From positions 1 to 11,779 of the forward strand of contig JAIOQF010000111.1 in NCBI GenBank assembly GCA_021413535.1: 11,779 nt of DNA. Reading direction: 5' to 3'. Of this stretch, positions 1 to 7,603 are shown in pieces (positions within the stretch are counted from its first letter, which is position 1; the number at the start of each line of letters is the position of its first letter). Source of the stretch: Verrucomicrobiota bacterium. Lineage in GTDB: Bacteria; Verrucomicrobiota; Verrucomicrobiia; Verrucomicrobiales; Verrucomicrobiaceae. The notes under the pieces are model-generated. The model saw only the letters and a list, made by a program, of their open reading frames with translations, was not told the DNA's origin and made no database searches. Made by a program: the position numbers and the translations under genes.

Positions 1-1
1 G

Positions 2-1600
2 GTGACCTGTCGTGATTGGTCGCATCTCTGGCTCAACGAAGGATTCGCCAGTTACTACACCGTGCTCTATGAGGAGCAGAAGAACGGTGTGGACTCGATG
101 CGCTGTGAATTATGGCGTGAGGCGCAGAAGGTCTTTGAATCACTCGATAACAGGCCGATTGTCTGGCGCGATTATGCAGATCCGCAGCTGCAGTTCGACT
201 ATCGCTCTTATCCCAAGGGGGCTTTGGTGCTGCACATGATCCGGGCGCGTTTGGGCCCGGAACTTTATCGCAAATGCATTCAGACTTATCTTGAGAGACA
301 TCGGTTCGGTAATGTGGGCACGGACGATCTGCAGGATGTGATTGAAGAATTAAGCGGGCTGTCGTTCGATCAATTCTTCGACCAGTGGCTCTACCACGGC
401 GGCGTGCCGGAATTGAAGATCGAATACTCATGGGATGCAGCCGCGAAACAGGCGAAACTCACCGTTAAGCAAATGCAGAAGGTCACGAATGAAGTGCTGC
501 TCTATCGCTTCGATCTGCCGGTGCGGTTCCTTGTTAAGGGTCAGGATAAGCCGACGGAATTCAGCGTGATTGTGAGCAAGGCCGAGGAGGATTTTCATTT
601 TCCACTCAATGCTGCGCCGGAATTGTTGCGAGTGGATCCAGATTATACATTGCTCGCGAAAATCGATTTTCAGCCACCGCCGGACATGCTCCAGCGGCAG
701 CTCAAATCGGATGTCATCGGGCGATTGCTGGCTGTGCAATTTCTTGCGACAAAGAAGGATGCAGAATCCGTGAAGCAACTTGCTGATGTATTGAATGGCG
801 ATGCGTTTCATGCGGTGCGGAGCGAGGCGGCGAAGGCGCTGAAGATTATTGCCACACCCGAAGCGCGCGCGGCGCTGGTGCAAAGCATGAAGCAGGAAGA
901 TGCGCGTGTGCGGCTGTCGGTGGTGAGCGCGCTGTCGGCGTTTCCGCATTTTGCAGCGCAGGAAGCATTGTGGAATCAATCGCAGTTGGAGAAGAATCCC
1001 CTGATCCTGGCTGCGATCATCAAGACCTGGGGTGCACGGCCCGGTGATGCGAAAGTGGCCGAGGCGCTGCGCCTGCAGCTTGCTTCGTCGAGCTATAATC
1101 AATCGATCGCCTCGGCCGCTATCAGCGCCTTGAAGGCGCAAGATGATGCGAGCGCCGTGCCGGCGATTTTGCAGAGGTTGCAGCGAGATGGTTTGGATTT
1201 TCCGTCTTTCATGCTGGCGCAGGCGTTTGATGCGGTGGCGTTTCTCGCGCGCAACGATAAAGATCGCGATCCGGTGCGTGCATTTTTAGTTAGGTATTTG
1301 ACTCACCCGCGTGAGGAATTGCGCGTTGCCGCCGTGAAAGGACTCGGCACCTTGCGCGATCCGAAATCCCTGGCTGTGTTGCAGCCGCTCACGACAAAAC
1401 TTAAGCTGTTTAAAGATCCGGTGCGCGAAGCTGCCGAGAAATCCATCCAAGCGCTCGAAGCCGATCAGACGAAGACGCAGGAGTTAAAAGATGTCTGGTC
1501 GAAGTTGCAGGAATTGCAGCAGAAGTCCGAGGAGATGCAGAAGCAGATTGAGAAAGCCGGGAAGAAACCGGAGACGGCGCGGGCGGCTTCGAAGAAGTAA
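2..1600 (+). CDS. M1-family zinc aminopeptidase with C-terminal HEAT repeats (5' partial)
   Basis: This is the 3' part of a membrane alanyl aminopeptidase-like (M1) metallopeptidase, which removes N-terminal residues from peptides. The gene begins before the window: the frame is open to the left edge, and the HExxH zinc motif, which normally lies just ahead of this point, is missing. The visible part opens with TCRDWSHLWLNEGFASY, where Glu13 (codon 38-40) is the third zinc ligand of the family. SYPKGALVLHM holds the likely catalytic tyrosine, Tyr70. The catalytic domain ends near residue 145 (GGVPELKIEYSW). A beta-type region follows to about residue 230, then alpha-helical HEAT-like repeats (about 245-485, for example AVRSEAAKALKIIA and ELRVAAVKGLGTL). 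The last 45 residues are a charged Lys/Glu/Gln-rich probable coiled coil. The gene converges on lpdA with one base between the stop codons. Family assignment is firm; substrate and location cannot be read here. Confidence 0.9.
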   Translation: MTCRDWSHLWLNEGFASYYTVLYEEQKNGVDSMRCELWREAQKVFESLDNRPIVWRDYADPQLQFDYRSYPKGALVLHMIRARLGPELYRKCIQTYLERHRFGNVGTDDLQDVIEELSGLSFDQFFDQWLYHGGVPELKIEYSWDAAAKQAKLTVKQMQKVTNEVLLYRFDLPVRFLVKGQDKPTEFSVIVSKAEEDFHFPLNAAPELLRVDPDYTLLAKIDFQPPPDMLQRQLKSDVIGRLLAVQFLATKKDAESVKQLADVLNGDAFHAVRSEAAKALKIIATPEARAALVQSMKQEDARVRLSVVSALSAFPHFAAQEALWNQSQLEKNPLILAAIIKTWGARPGDAKVAEALRLQLASSSYNQSIASAAISALKAQDDASAVPAILQRLQRDGLDFPSFMLAQAFDAVAFLARNDKDRDPVRAFLVRYLTHPREELRVAAVKGLGTLRDPKSLAVLQPLTTKLKLFKDPVREAAEKSIQALEADQTKTQELKDVWSKLQELQQKSEEMQKQIEKAGKKPETARAASKK

Positions 1601-1601
1601 A

Positions 1602-2981
1602 TTACACGTGAATTGGATGCCCTGCGGCCACTTCGGTGGCTTCTTTTAGCATCTCACTAAGGGTGGGATGCGCGTGGATGGTGGCTTCGATTTCGTCCTT
1701 GGTGGCTTCTAACGTTATGGCCAGCCCGAGCTCGGCGATCATCTCGGTGGCTTCTGAGCCGACGATATGTGCGCCGATGAGTTCGCCGTGTGGTTCGCCA
1801 TAAAGCAGCTTCACGAAACCTTCGGGCTCGGCGACTGCAAGTGCCTTGCCGCTGGCCTGATAGGGGAACTTGCCGACTTTGAATTTGAGGTTTTTCTCCT
1901 TCGCGGCGGCTTCGGTGAGTCCGATGCTGGCAACCTGCGGCTGGCAGTAGGTGCAGCCGGGGAAGATGGTGACTTTTTTCGGTTTATGGCCGGGCTTGAA
2001 CAGACCTTCGACGCATTGCACGGCTTCGTAACTGGCGACATGCGCGAGCCAGGGCGGGCCGATGATGTCACCGGCACCGTAGATGTCCTTCACGCTGGTT
2101 TCGTAATTGGCGTTGGTGTCGATCCAGCCGCGTTCGGTGAGTTTTAGCTCAATGCCACCGGGAAGCACGGGCATGACGCCGATGGCTACCAGGCAAATGT
2201 CCGCTTCGATGACTTCACTTACCGCGCCTTCGACAGTAAGGCTGACTTTGTCGCCGTGATCTTTGGCGCTGGCAACTTTGGTTTTCGTGAGCACGCGGAT
2301 GCCGGCTTTTTTGAAGCTCTTTTCGACCAGCGCGCTGGATTCTTCATCTTCCACCGGCAGGATGCGCGGCATCATTTCGATGAGCGTGACCTTGGTGCCG
2401 TAGGCATTGAAGAAATAAGCGAACTCGGCACCGATGGCGCCGGCACCGATGATGGCGATGCTCTTGGGCTGGGTCGGCAAGATCATGGCCGCGTGGCTGT
2501 CGATGACAGTCTTGCCATTGAAGGGCAGGCCGGGCATGGGGCGCGCTTTGGCGCCGGTGGCGACGAGGATTTTGCCAGTGTCGTGCGTTTCTTTTTTTCC
2601 GTCCTTGGCGGTGACTTCCACTTTGCCGGGCGCGGTGATGCTGCCGGTGCCGCGGATGTAGTCGATTTTGTTTTTCTTGAAGAGAAACTCGATGCCTCCG
2701 CAGAGCTTGTCGGACACTTTGCGGCTGCGGCCGATGACTCTGTCCCAGTCGAAGCTCAAGCCTTCGATCTTCATGCCGAACTCTTCGGCACGATGGGAAA
2801 CGGTGTGGTAAAGCTCGGCGTTTTTTAGCAAGGCCTTGGTGGGGATGCAGCCCCAGTTGAGGCAGGTGCCGCCAGCACGATCATTTTCGACGCAGGCAAC
2901 TTTCTTGCCGAGTTGCGCCGCGCGAATGGCACCGACATATCCGGCGGGGCCGCCGCCAATGACAATAAGATCGTAGTTCAT
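1602..2981 (-). CDS. lpdA: Dihydrolipoyl dehydrogenase (E3 of pyruvate dehydrogenase complex)
   Basis: This cytoplasmic FAD flavoprotein reoxidises the dihydrolipoyl arm of E2 and passes electrons to NAD+. It has 459 residues, a normal length. The N-terminal FAD Rossmann motif is VIGGGPAGY (7-15). The redox-active disulfide is Cys40/Cys45 in GGTCLNWGCIPTK. The NAD-binding motif is IGAGAIGAEFAYFF (about 178-191), and a second FAD motif is DIYGAGDI. The C-terminal dimerisation domain carries the catalytic His438-Glu443 pair in HAHPTLSE. It is the last gene of the minus-strand pdh operon, 48 bases after the amidase gene. Since it follows E1 and E2 genes, PDH is its obvious partner, though the same enzyme may also serve other 2-oxoacid dehydrogenases or glycine cleavage. 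The ATG has no Shine-Dalgarno sequence; the leader is pyrimidine-rich. Confidence 0.97.
   Translation of the reverse strand: MNYDLIVIGGGPAGYVGAIRAAQLGKKVACVENDRAGGTCLNWGCIPTKALLKNAELYHTVSHRAEEFGMKIEGLSFDWDRVIGRSRKVSDKLCGGIEFLFKKNKIDYIRGTGSITAPGKVEVTAKDGKKETHDTGKILVATGAKARPMPGLPFNGKTVIDSHAAMILPTQPKSIAIIGAGAIGAEFAYFFNAYGTKVTLIEMMPRILPVEDEESSALVEKSFKKAGIRVLTKTKVASAKDHGDKVSLTVEGAVSEVIEADICLVAIGVMPVLPGGIELKLTERGWIDTNANYETSVKDIYGAGDIIGPPWLAHVASYEAVQCVEGLFKPGHKPKKVTIFPGCTYCQPQVASIGLTEAAAKEKNLKFKVGKFPYQASGKALAVAEPEGFVKLLYGEPHGELIGAHIVGSEATEMIAELGLAITLEATKDEIEATIHAHPTLSEMLKEATEVAAGHPIHV
1626..1648 (+). terminator. Candidate intrinsic terminator with UUCG tetraloop
   Basis: About 26 bases after the aminopeptidase stop, gccac-ttcg-gtggc (1627-1640) can form a 5-bp stem closed by C-G over a UUCG tetraloop, followed by the T-rich ttctttta. 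Such loops are unusually stable. The hairpin lies inside the 3' end of the opposing lpdA gene, because the two stop codons leave no intergenic space. The stem is short and the U-tract is interrupted, so termination activity is an inference. Confidence 0.4.
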
Positions 2982-3029
2982 GGGTATGAAGAAGGGATAA
3001 GGGTTAAGTGAAAAGTTTAAAGGAGGAAT

Positions 3030-3779
3030 TCAACTTCCTCGTGAGTCGCCGTGGCGGCTTGGGGGGGCTTTGATGAAGGGAGGAAGAGGACCGAGGTTGC
3101 CATCTCCGTAAGCGGCTTGTTCGCGGATGGCACTGGCGATGGCGCTGGCCAGTTTATTGCGATAACTAGAGTTGGAAATAGCTTTTCCTTCGCGTGAATT
3201 TGAAATGTATCCGCATTCGATCAGAATGCAGGGGATCATTGGGTTGCGGGTTAGCCTTAGGCGGCGTCGAACCAGGCCGCGTGAGTTGTGCTGGTCGGCC
3301 ACGGCGGAGATATGGCTCTGCACACGCTTTGCTAAAGTGTAGCTGTCCACGCGCCACCAGTAAGTTTCCGGACCGGCGATGCTCGGTGGCGATTCATTGA
3401 AATGGAGGCTGACCAGAATGCCGTCGGGATAGCGGTTGGCGATTCGCACGCGGTCATCGAGATCGACAAACGTGTCCGAGTCGCGCATCATCACCACTCG
3501 GAAGCCTCCTAATTCGCTGCGGAGGCGTTTTGCCATGTCGAGCGTCAGCGTTTTTTCGGTAAGTCCAGTCCGACGGGAGCTGGCGCCAGAATCTTTTCCG
3601 CCGTGGCCGGCATCAACGATCACGGTGCTGAAACCGCGCGGGCCGGGGCGGTTGCCGTATTCGTTAAGTCCTGAACTGCTGCGACCAATGCTCCCCTGTG
3701 GCGGAGTTTCGCAGCTTGCAAGCAACGCGGCCATGACGATCACAAGGATCGATGCGAAGGTGCTGCGTAGCGCGGACAT
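3030..3779 (-). CDS. Lipoprotein N-acetylmuramoyl-L-alanine amidase (Amidase_3)
   Basis: This zinc hydrolase of the AmiC/CwlM fold (Amidase_3) cleaves the amide bond between N-acetylmuramic acid and the stem peptide of peptidoglycan. The 249-residue product starts with a lipoprotein signal: Arg5, a hydrophobic stretch, then lipobox LASC with Cys23 as the likely lipidated residue, so it should sit in the periplasm anchored to a membrane. The catalytic domain follows at about residues 50-225. Visible zinc ligands are His59 (VDAGHGG), Glu75 (GLTEKTL) and His126 (VSLHFNES). The catalytic glutamate is Glu188 in ILIECGYISN. The tail is Pro/Ser/Gly-rich and no separate wall-binding domain is seen. 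The gene sits between pdhC (22 bases upstream) and lpdA (48 bases downstream), which is unexpected for a wall enzyme and implies co-transcription with PDH. No clear ribosome binding site precedes the ATG. Confidence 0.93.
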   Translation of the reverse strand: MSALRSTFASILVIVMAALLASCETPPQGSIGRSSSGLNEYGNRPGPRGFSTVIVDAGHGGKDSGASSRRTGLTEKTLTLDMAKRLRSELGGFRVVMMRDSDTFVDLDDRVRIANRYPDGILVSLHFNESPPSIAGPETYWWRVDSYTLAKRVQSHISAVADQHNSRGLVRRRLRLTRNPMIPCILIECGYISNSREGKAISNSSYRNKLASAIASAIREQAAYGDGNLGPLPPFIKAPPSRHGDSRGS

Positions 3780-3801
3780 CGTGTTGGAGAGCGGCGAAAC
3801 A

Positions 3802-5106
3802 CTAAACCAGCATCAGAGCCGGATTCTCTAGGAGCTTCTTCATCTCGCCGAGGAACTGCGCGCCGACAGCTCCGTCCACGACGCGGTGATCGCCGCTGAG
3901 GCCAAGCCACATTCTTTGGCCGACGACAATTTCTTTTTTGTCGTTCACGACTGGTGTCTGTCGGATGCTGCCGACGCTGATGATGGCAGCTTGCGGGGGA
4001 TTGATGATTGCGGCGAAGTGATCGATGCCGGATGCGCCGAGATTGCTGACGGTAATGGTGCCGCCAGTGAATTCATCGGGACTGAGTTTTTTGTTCTTAG
4101 CGCGAGTGGCTAGATCTTTGACGGCCTGGCTAATTTCCATGACGGTCTTAGTTTCCGCAGCCTTGATGACGGGAGTGACAAGTCCCTCGGGTAGGGCGAT
4201 GGCCACATTCAAATTGACGTGCTTAAATTGAATGATGGAGTCTCCATCAAAGGAAGAGTTCACGGCGGGAACGGCTGTGGCGGCACGAACGACAGCTTTG
4301 ATAATAAAATCGTTGACGGTGTATTTGTTGCCGCTGGTTTTCTGGGACTGCTCATTGATGTTCGCGCGGAAGGACATGAGCGGCGCGGCGTCGATTTCCA
4401 TCTGGAGATAGAAATGCGGAATTTGCGTCTTGGATGCGAAGAGGCGCTCGGCGATGATATTGCGCATGCCGGTAAGGGGTATGCGCTGGTCGTCGGGGCC
4501 GGCGACGGGACGGATGGTTTGCGAAGGGCGTGCGGCCTGAGGGCTGCCTGCGCCACCTGTGGGTGCGGCTTCCACGTCAGCGCGGATGATGCGTCCACCG
4601 GGTCCGGAGCCAGTGACGCGGGATAATTCTACGCCGAGTTCCACGGCGATTTTTCTTGCGAGCGGCGAGGCTTTGACGCGAACGCCGTTGGATGATACGG
4701 CGCGGCTGCGAGGCGCGGGCGCGGTGGGAAGAATGGCTCCGGTCGAGGCGGCGCGTCGGGCATCTGATGATCCGCTGACGGATTTTGTTGCTGGGGCAGC
4801 GGCTGGAGCAGGAGCCACGTCCTCGTTGGCTTTGACGAAAGCAGCGAGGTCAGCGGGTGCGGTTTCGCCTTTGTCGAGGATCACGGCGACACCAGCGCCA
4901 AGCGCCACTTTGCTGCCTTCTTTGAGCAGGAGTTTGTGGACGATGCCGGCGTCGAAGGTCTGCATTTCCATCGTGGCTTTGTCGGTTTCGATGTCGGCCA
5001 CGGAACGGCCGATATCCACGGATTCACCCTCTTTGACCAACCACTTCACGAGGGTGCCCTCGGTCATGGTGTCGCTGAGTTTGGGCATTTTGATGAGCTT
5101 GGGCAT
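3802..5106 (-). CDS. pdhC: Pyruvate dehydrogenase E2: dihydrolipoamide acetyltransferase
   Basis: This is the core of the pyruvate dehydrogenase complex and transfers acetyl groups from its lipoyl arm to CoA. It has 434 residues. A single N-terminal lipoyl domain (about 1-78) has lipoyl-lysine Lys43 in IETDKATMEMQ. An Ala/Pro/Ser-rich flexible linker follows (about 97-140). The peripheral subunit-binding domain, which holds E1 or E3, is at about 145-179 (KASPLARKIAVELGVELSRV then GSGPGGRIIRADV). The catalytic acyltransferase domain runs from about 205 to the end, with the active-site His407 and Asp411 in GDHRVVDG. Its place directly after pdhA and pdhB supports PDH over a branched-chain or 2-oxoglutarate E2. 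It lies 52 bases after pdhB; that gap is pyrimidine-rich in the mRNA sense and has no Shine-Dalgarno motif. Confidence 0.96.
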   Translation of the reverse strand: MPKLIKMPKLSDTMTEGTLVKWLVKEGESVDIGRSVADIETDKATMEMQTFDAGIVHKLLLKEGSKVALGAGVAVILDKGETAPADLAAFVKANEDVAPAPAAAPATKSVSGSSDARRAASTGAILPTAPAPRSRAVSSNGVRVKASPLARKIAVELGVELSRVTGSGPGGRIIRADVEAAPTGGAGSPQAARPSQTIRPVAGPDDQRIPLTGMRNIIAERLFASKTQIPHFYLQMEIDAAPLMSFRANINEQSQKTSGNKYTVNDFIIKAVVRAATAVPAVNSSFDGDSIIQFKHVNLNVAIALPEGLVTPVIKAAETKTVMEISQAVKDLATRAKNKKLSPDEFTGGTITVSNLGASGIDHFAAIINPPQAAIISVGSIRQTPVVNDKKEIVVGQRMWLGLSGDHRVVDGAVGAQFLGEMKKLLENPALMLV

Positions 5107-5158
5107 GGTCGGGAGTAGAATGGAATGGTGGAAGATGGAAATACTGAAAAGATGACGA

Positions 5159-6151
5159 TCAGCAAATTTCCAGTGCGCGGGCCACGACGACTTCCGGGGT
5201 GGGGTTCTGGATTTTTTCGATGGGCGGACTGTAGAAGGCTGGGGCGTCGAGCGAGTTCACGCGGAGCACGGGGGCGTCGAGGTCATCGAAGCAGTGCTGT
5301 TGAACCATGGCGGCGATTTGAGAACCGATGGAGCCGAAGGGTTTGTTCTCGTCGACACAGATGAGACGATGGGTTTTTCGCACGGAGTTGAAAATGGTTT
5401 CCTCATCGAGCGGGCGGATGCTGCGGAGATCCACGACTTCGGCGCTGATGCCGTGCTCGTTTTGTAAAATCTCAGCGGCTTTCAGGCAGGTGAGCACCGC
5501 TCGCCCGTGGCAGACCAGCGTGAGGTCACTGCCCTCGCGTTTGATGTCAGCGACGCCGAGGGGAATGACGAGCTCGCCGCCGGGAAGTTCGCTGTTGTCC
5601 GGCACGTCCCATTCTTCGCCGTAGAGCAGAGTGTTCTCCATGAACATCACGGGATCATTGTCACGAATCGCGGCTTTCATGAGCCCCTTGGCATCGTAGG
5701 CGGTCGCGGGGACGACGCACTTCATGCCGGGGAACTGGGCAATGACACTTTCCGGGGTGTGCGAGTGAGTGGCGCCGACGTTGGTGCCGCTGTTGGCTGG
5801 ACCGCGAATGACGATCGGGCAATTAATTAATCCGCCAGACATGTAGCGCACCATGCCGGCGTTGTTGATGATCTGGTCCCAGGCGACAGTATAGAAGCTC
5901 CAGAACATGAGTTCCATGACCGGGCGCACGCCGAGCATGGAGGCGCCGACGCCCATGCCAATGAATCCGGCTTCGCTAATGGGCGTATCCATGACGCGCT
6001 TGTCGCCCCACTTGGTCCAGAGACCTTCGGTGACTTTGTAGGCGCCGTTGTATTGCGCGACTTCTTCGCCCATGAGCATGACCATGGGATCGCGCGCGAG
6101 CTCCTCGTCAAAGGCTTCGCGAAGGGCTTGGCGGTAGGAAAGTCGGCGCAT
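5159..6151 (-). CDS. pdhB: Pyruvate dehydrogenase E1 component, beta subunit
   Basis: This is the beta chain of the heterotetrameric, thiamine-diphosphate-dependent E1, which decarboxylates pyruvate and acetylates the lipoyl group on E2. Its 330 residues are normal for the family. The N-terminal half is the transketolase pyrimidine-binding domain. Its catalytic glutamate, Glu60, lies in DTPISEAGFIGMGVGASMLG and activates the cofactor. Other family markers are GEEVAQYNGAYKVTEGL (28-44), PIVIRGP, and the C-terminal transketolase domain (about 200-325, including VVDLRSIRPLDEETI). It lies 45 bases after pdhA. The ATG is preceded by a short 8-bp tandem repeat and a pyrimidine tract, not a ribosome-binding motif. 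The split alpha/beta E1 differs from the single-chain AceE type of enteric bacteria. Confidence 0.96.
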   Translation of the reverse strand: MRRLSYRQALREAFDEELARDPMVMLMGEEVAQYNGAYKVTEGLWTKWGDKRVMDTPISEAGFIGMGVGASMLGVRPVMELMFWSFYTVAWDQIINNAGMVRYMSGGLINCPIVIRGPANSGTNVGATHSHTPESVIAQFPGMKCVVPATAYDAKGLMKAAIRDNDPVMFMENTLLYGEEWDVPDNSELPGGELVIPLGVADIKREGSDLTLVCHGRAVLTCLKAAEILQNEHGISAEVVDLRSIRPLDEETIFNSVRKTHRLICVDENKPFGSIGSQIAAMVQQHCFDDLDAPVLRVNSLDAPAFYSPPIEKIQNPTPEVVVARALEIC

Positions 6152-6158
6152 GGAAACG

Positions 6159-6182
6159 GTAAGTCTGTAAGTCAGTAAGTCG
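6159..6182. repeat. Three tandem copies of an 8-bp unit between pdhA and pdhB
   Basis: On the plus strand, gtaagtct, gtaagtca and gtaagtcg follow one another without gaps, differing only in the last base. The array fills about half of the 45-bp pdhA-pdhB spacer and lies directly upstream of the pdhB start. It is probably a slippage product with no known function. Confidence 0.8.
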
Positions 6183-6196
6183 GTGGACAGGGTCGG

Positions 6197-7276
6197 TCAG
6201 TCGTTGAAGAAATGCCGGCCGGTCTGGCCTGATTCTGTTTTTTGATCGACTTCCCAGTAAACGTCGTCAAAAATTTCAGCGGGTTCAGGGAAGGCGCTCT
6301 GCGTGGCGAATTGTGCGGCGGCCTCGGCTTCAGTGATGGCGGCTTGATCAATCGCAGTCGCTGCGGCTTCGTCGAGCGTGCCGTCGCGGAGCAGATGAGC
6401 TTTGAAGATGCCGACAGGATCGTGTTCGCGTTCGTAGCGCTCGACTTCCTCTTTGGTTCGGTATTTGAATTTGTTGGCGTCGGCGACCGAGTGTCCCTGA
6501 TAACGGTAGGTGGAAATTTCCAGGAGCATCGGTTTGTGCTCGTTGCGCGCACGCTCGAGAGCGTCGTGGACACCGGCGCGGACTTCGTAGAGGTCTTCGC
6601 CGTTGAGTTGTTTCCAGGCCATGCCATAGCCGACGGCCCGCTCGGCGAGGCAGCTGGGGTAGGCGCTGGAGCGCTTCTGGCTGGTGCCCATGGAATAGCC
6701 ATTGTTCTCGATGATGAATACGATGGGCAATTCAAAGAGGGCGGCGAGATTCAGGCTCTCATGGAAGCTGCCCTGGTTCACCGCGCCATCGCCAAGAAAG
6801 GCCATGGCCGCGCCTTTGAGTCCTTTGTATTTCAAGCCAAATGCGAGTCCGGTGCCGAGTGGGGTCTGGCCGGCAACGATACCATGACCGCCCCAATAGT
6901 TCTTGTCGGGTGCGAAGTAGTGCATGGAGCCGCCCTTGCCCTTGGAGCAACCGGTGCGTTTGCCAAAAAGTTCCGCCATGCAGGCGTTCATATCCATTCC
7001 TACAGCTAATGCATGTCCGTGATCTCGATAAGCCGTAATAATATGGTCGTTCTCGCCCATCAGGGAAACACAGCCGACGGCGACGGCTTCCTGGCCGATG
7101 TAGAGATGGAGGAAGCCGCCCATCTTGCCGGCGTTGTAATACTTCAGCGAGATCTGTTCGAAGCGCCGGATGCGGCAGAGGTCGCGATAGAGCGCGCGTT
7201 TTTTCTCCACGGATAGTGACTTGTTAATGGCCGCGTCGGCGTGCTTGACGGGCTTGCTGGTGATGGGTGCGGACAT
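6197..7276 (-). CDS. pdhA: Pyruvate dehydrogenase E1 component, alpha subunit
   Basis: This is the alpha chain of the E1 heterotetramer and binds the diphosphate of thiamine diphosphate through magnesium. It has 359 residues, a normal length. The cofactor motif spans GDGAVNQGSFHESLNLA (162-178) to ENN (190-192), the classic GDG to NN signature. Also visible are HLYIGQEAVAVG (57-68), the substrate-side YRDHGHAL (83-90), and the active-site loop TYRYQGHSVAD with downstream YRTKEEVE. The C-terminal region is Ala-rich and less conserved. It is the first gene of the minus-strand operon pdhA-pdhB-pdhC-amidase-lpdA, so the 396-bp gap upstream should hold the operon promoter. The first methionine fits the family N-terminus, though no ribosome binding site supports it. 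Its similarity to branched-chain E1 is shared by all members of this family; operon context favours pyruvate. Confidence 0.96.
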   Translation of the reverse strand: MSAPITSKPVKHADAAINKSLSVEKKRALYRDLCRIRRFEQISLKYYNAGKMGGFLHLYIGQEAVAVGCVSLMGENDHIITAYRDHGHALAVGMDMNACMAELFGKRTGCSKGKGGSMHYFAPDKNYWGGHGIVAGQTPLGTGLAFGLKYKGLKGAAMAFLGDGAVNQGSFHESLNLAALFELPIVFIIENNGYSMGTSQKRSSAYPSCLAERAVGYGMAWKQLNGEDLYEVRAGVHDALERARNEHKPMLLEISTYRYQGHSVADANKFKYRTKEEVERYEREHDPVGIFKAHLLRDGTLDEAAATAIDQAAITEAEAAAQFATQSAFPEPAEIFDDVYWEVDQKTESGQTGRHFFND

Positions 7277-7440
7277 GCTCGAAATAGGGTGCTGAGGCTA
7301 ACGCGCCTCAATGATTTACGCAAGCGGCGAGCGAGCGAGACGCAAAGTTTTTGCTTGGTGTTTATATGGAGTAATATTTTATGCGATGCACTGTTTAAGA
7401 TAAAATTTAATGGCGGAAAAAAGCGAAAGAAGGTCAAATA
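7277..7440 (-). promoter_or_regulatory. AT-rich leader and candidate promoter region of the pdh operon
   Basis: From about 7345 to 7440 the base composition becomes clearly AT-rich compared with the flanking genes. On the minus strand, TTAAAC followed 16 bases later by TATTAC is a modest sigma70-like pair, and a TATAAA lies a little further down. None is strong enough to fix a start point. Nearer pdhA, tgaggc (7293-7298) and gcctca (7305-7310) can form a 6-bp hairpin in the leader, ending 16 bases before the ATG. Promoter placement is an inference from composition and gene orientation. Confidence 0.35.
7351..7380 (+). promoter_or_regulatory. Weak candidate plus-strand promoter
   Basis: TTGCTT (7351-7356) lies 18 bases before TATTTT (7375-7380), with the alternative TAATAT at 7372-7377. 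It could start a plus-strand transcript that ends at the terminator near 7534 or reads on into mnmG. The match is weak, and AT-rich DNA gives such pairs by chance. Confidence 0.2.
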
Positions 7441-7513
7441 GTAATACAAGCTTTAGGTGGGGCTCAGGGCAAGCCATTGGCGCCATCTTCATCTGCAAGA
7501 CGAAGCATGATGC

Positions 7514-7534
7514 AAACGGTCACCCGTTTTTTTT
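7514..7534 (+). terminator. Intrinsic terminator-like hairpin and T-tract upstream of mnmG
   Basis: aaacgg (7514-7519), loop tcac, ccgttt (7524-7529) gives a 6-bp stem running into an unbroken eight-T tract (7527-7534). This is the form of a Rho-independent terminator on the plus strand. No plus-strand gene ends nearby, so it would stop either a short RNA started in the AT-rich region upstream or an early mnmG leader transcript. The stem is weak (three G-C pairs). Confidence 0.45.
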
Positions 7535-7603
7535 GATATTTCCGATCCTTTCGGCCAAACCTCACCGCCGTCATTTTGGTTGTTATTTCGCCGCGCAGGA
7601 GAT

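Noticed and set aside
1601..1614. CACGTG core at 1605-1610 as a further parS site
   Set aside because: Only about 10 of the 14 core bases fit the parS form, and half of the flanking bases on each side do not match. It falls in the lpdA C-terminal codons and is probably chance.
2256..2828. Plus-strand 190-codon open frame
   Set aside because: It is entirely antisense to lpdA, has a Phe/Asp/Gly-rich shadow composition, and shows no motif.
3019..3029. aaaggaggaat, a perfect Shine-Dalgarno-like sequence on the plus strand
   Set aside because: It lies on the strand opposite to the genes here. No plus-strand gene starts after it, and in the operon mRNA it reads as its complement.
5632..5646. TGTTCTCCATGAACA, an imperfect parS-like inverted repeat in pdhB
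   Set aside because: It has only 5-bp arms, the wrong centre and the wrong spacing for parS. It encodes conserved pdhB residues.
6511..6522. Perfect 12-bp palindrome tggaaatttcca in pdhA
   Set aside because: It lies inside the conserved LLEISTYRYQ codons, has no partner copies, and is best explained by chance.
6242..7009. Plus-strand 255-codon open frame
   Set aside because: It is antisense to pdhA, whose thiamine-diphosphate motif is unambiguous; high-GC third positions explain the long shadow frame.
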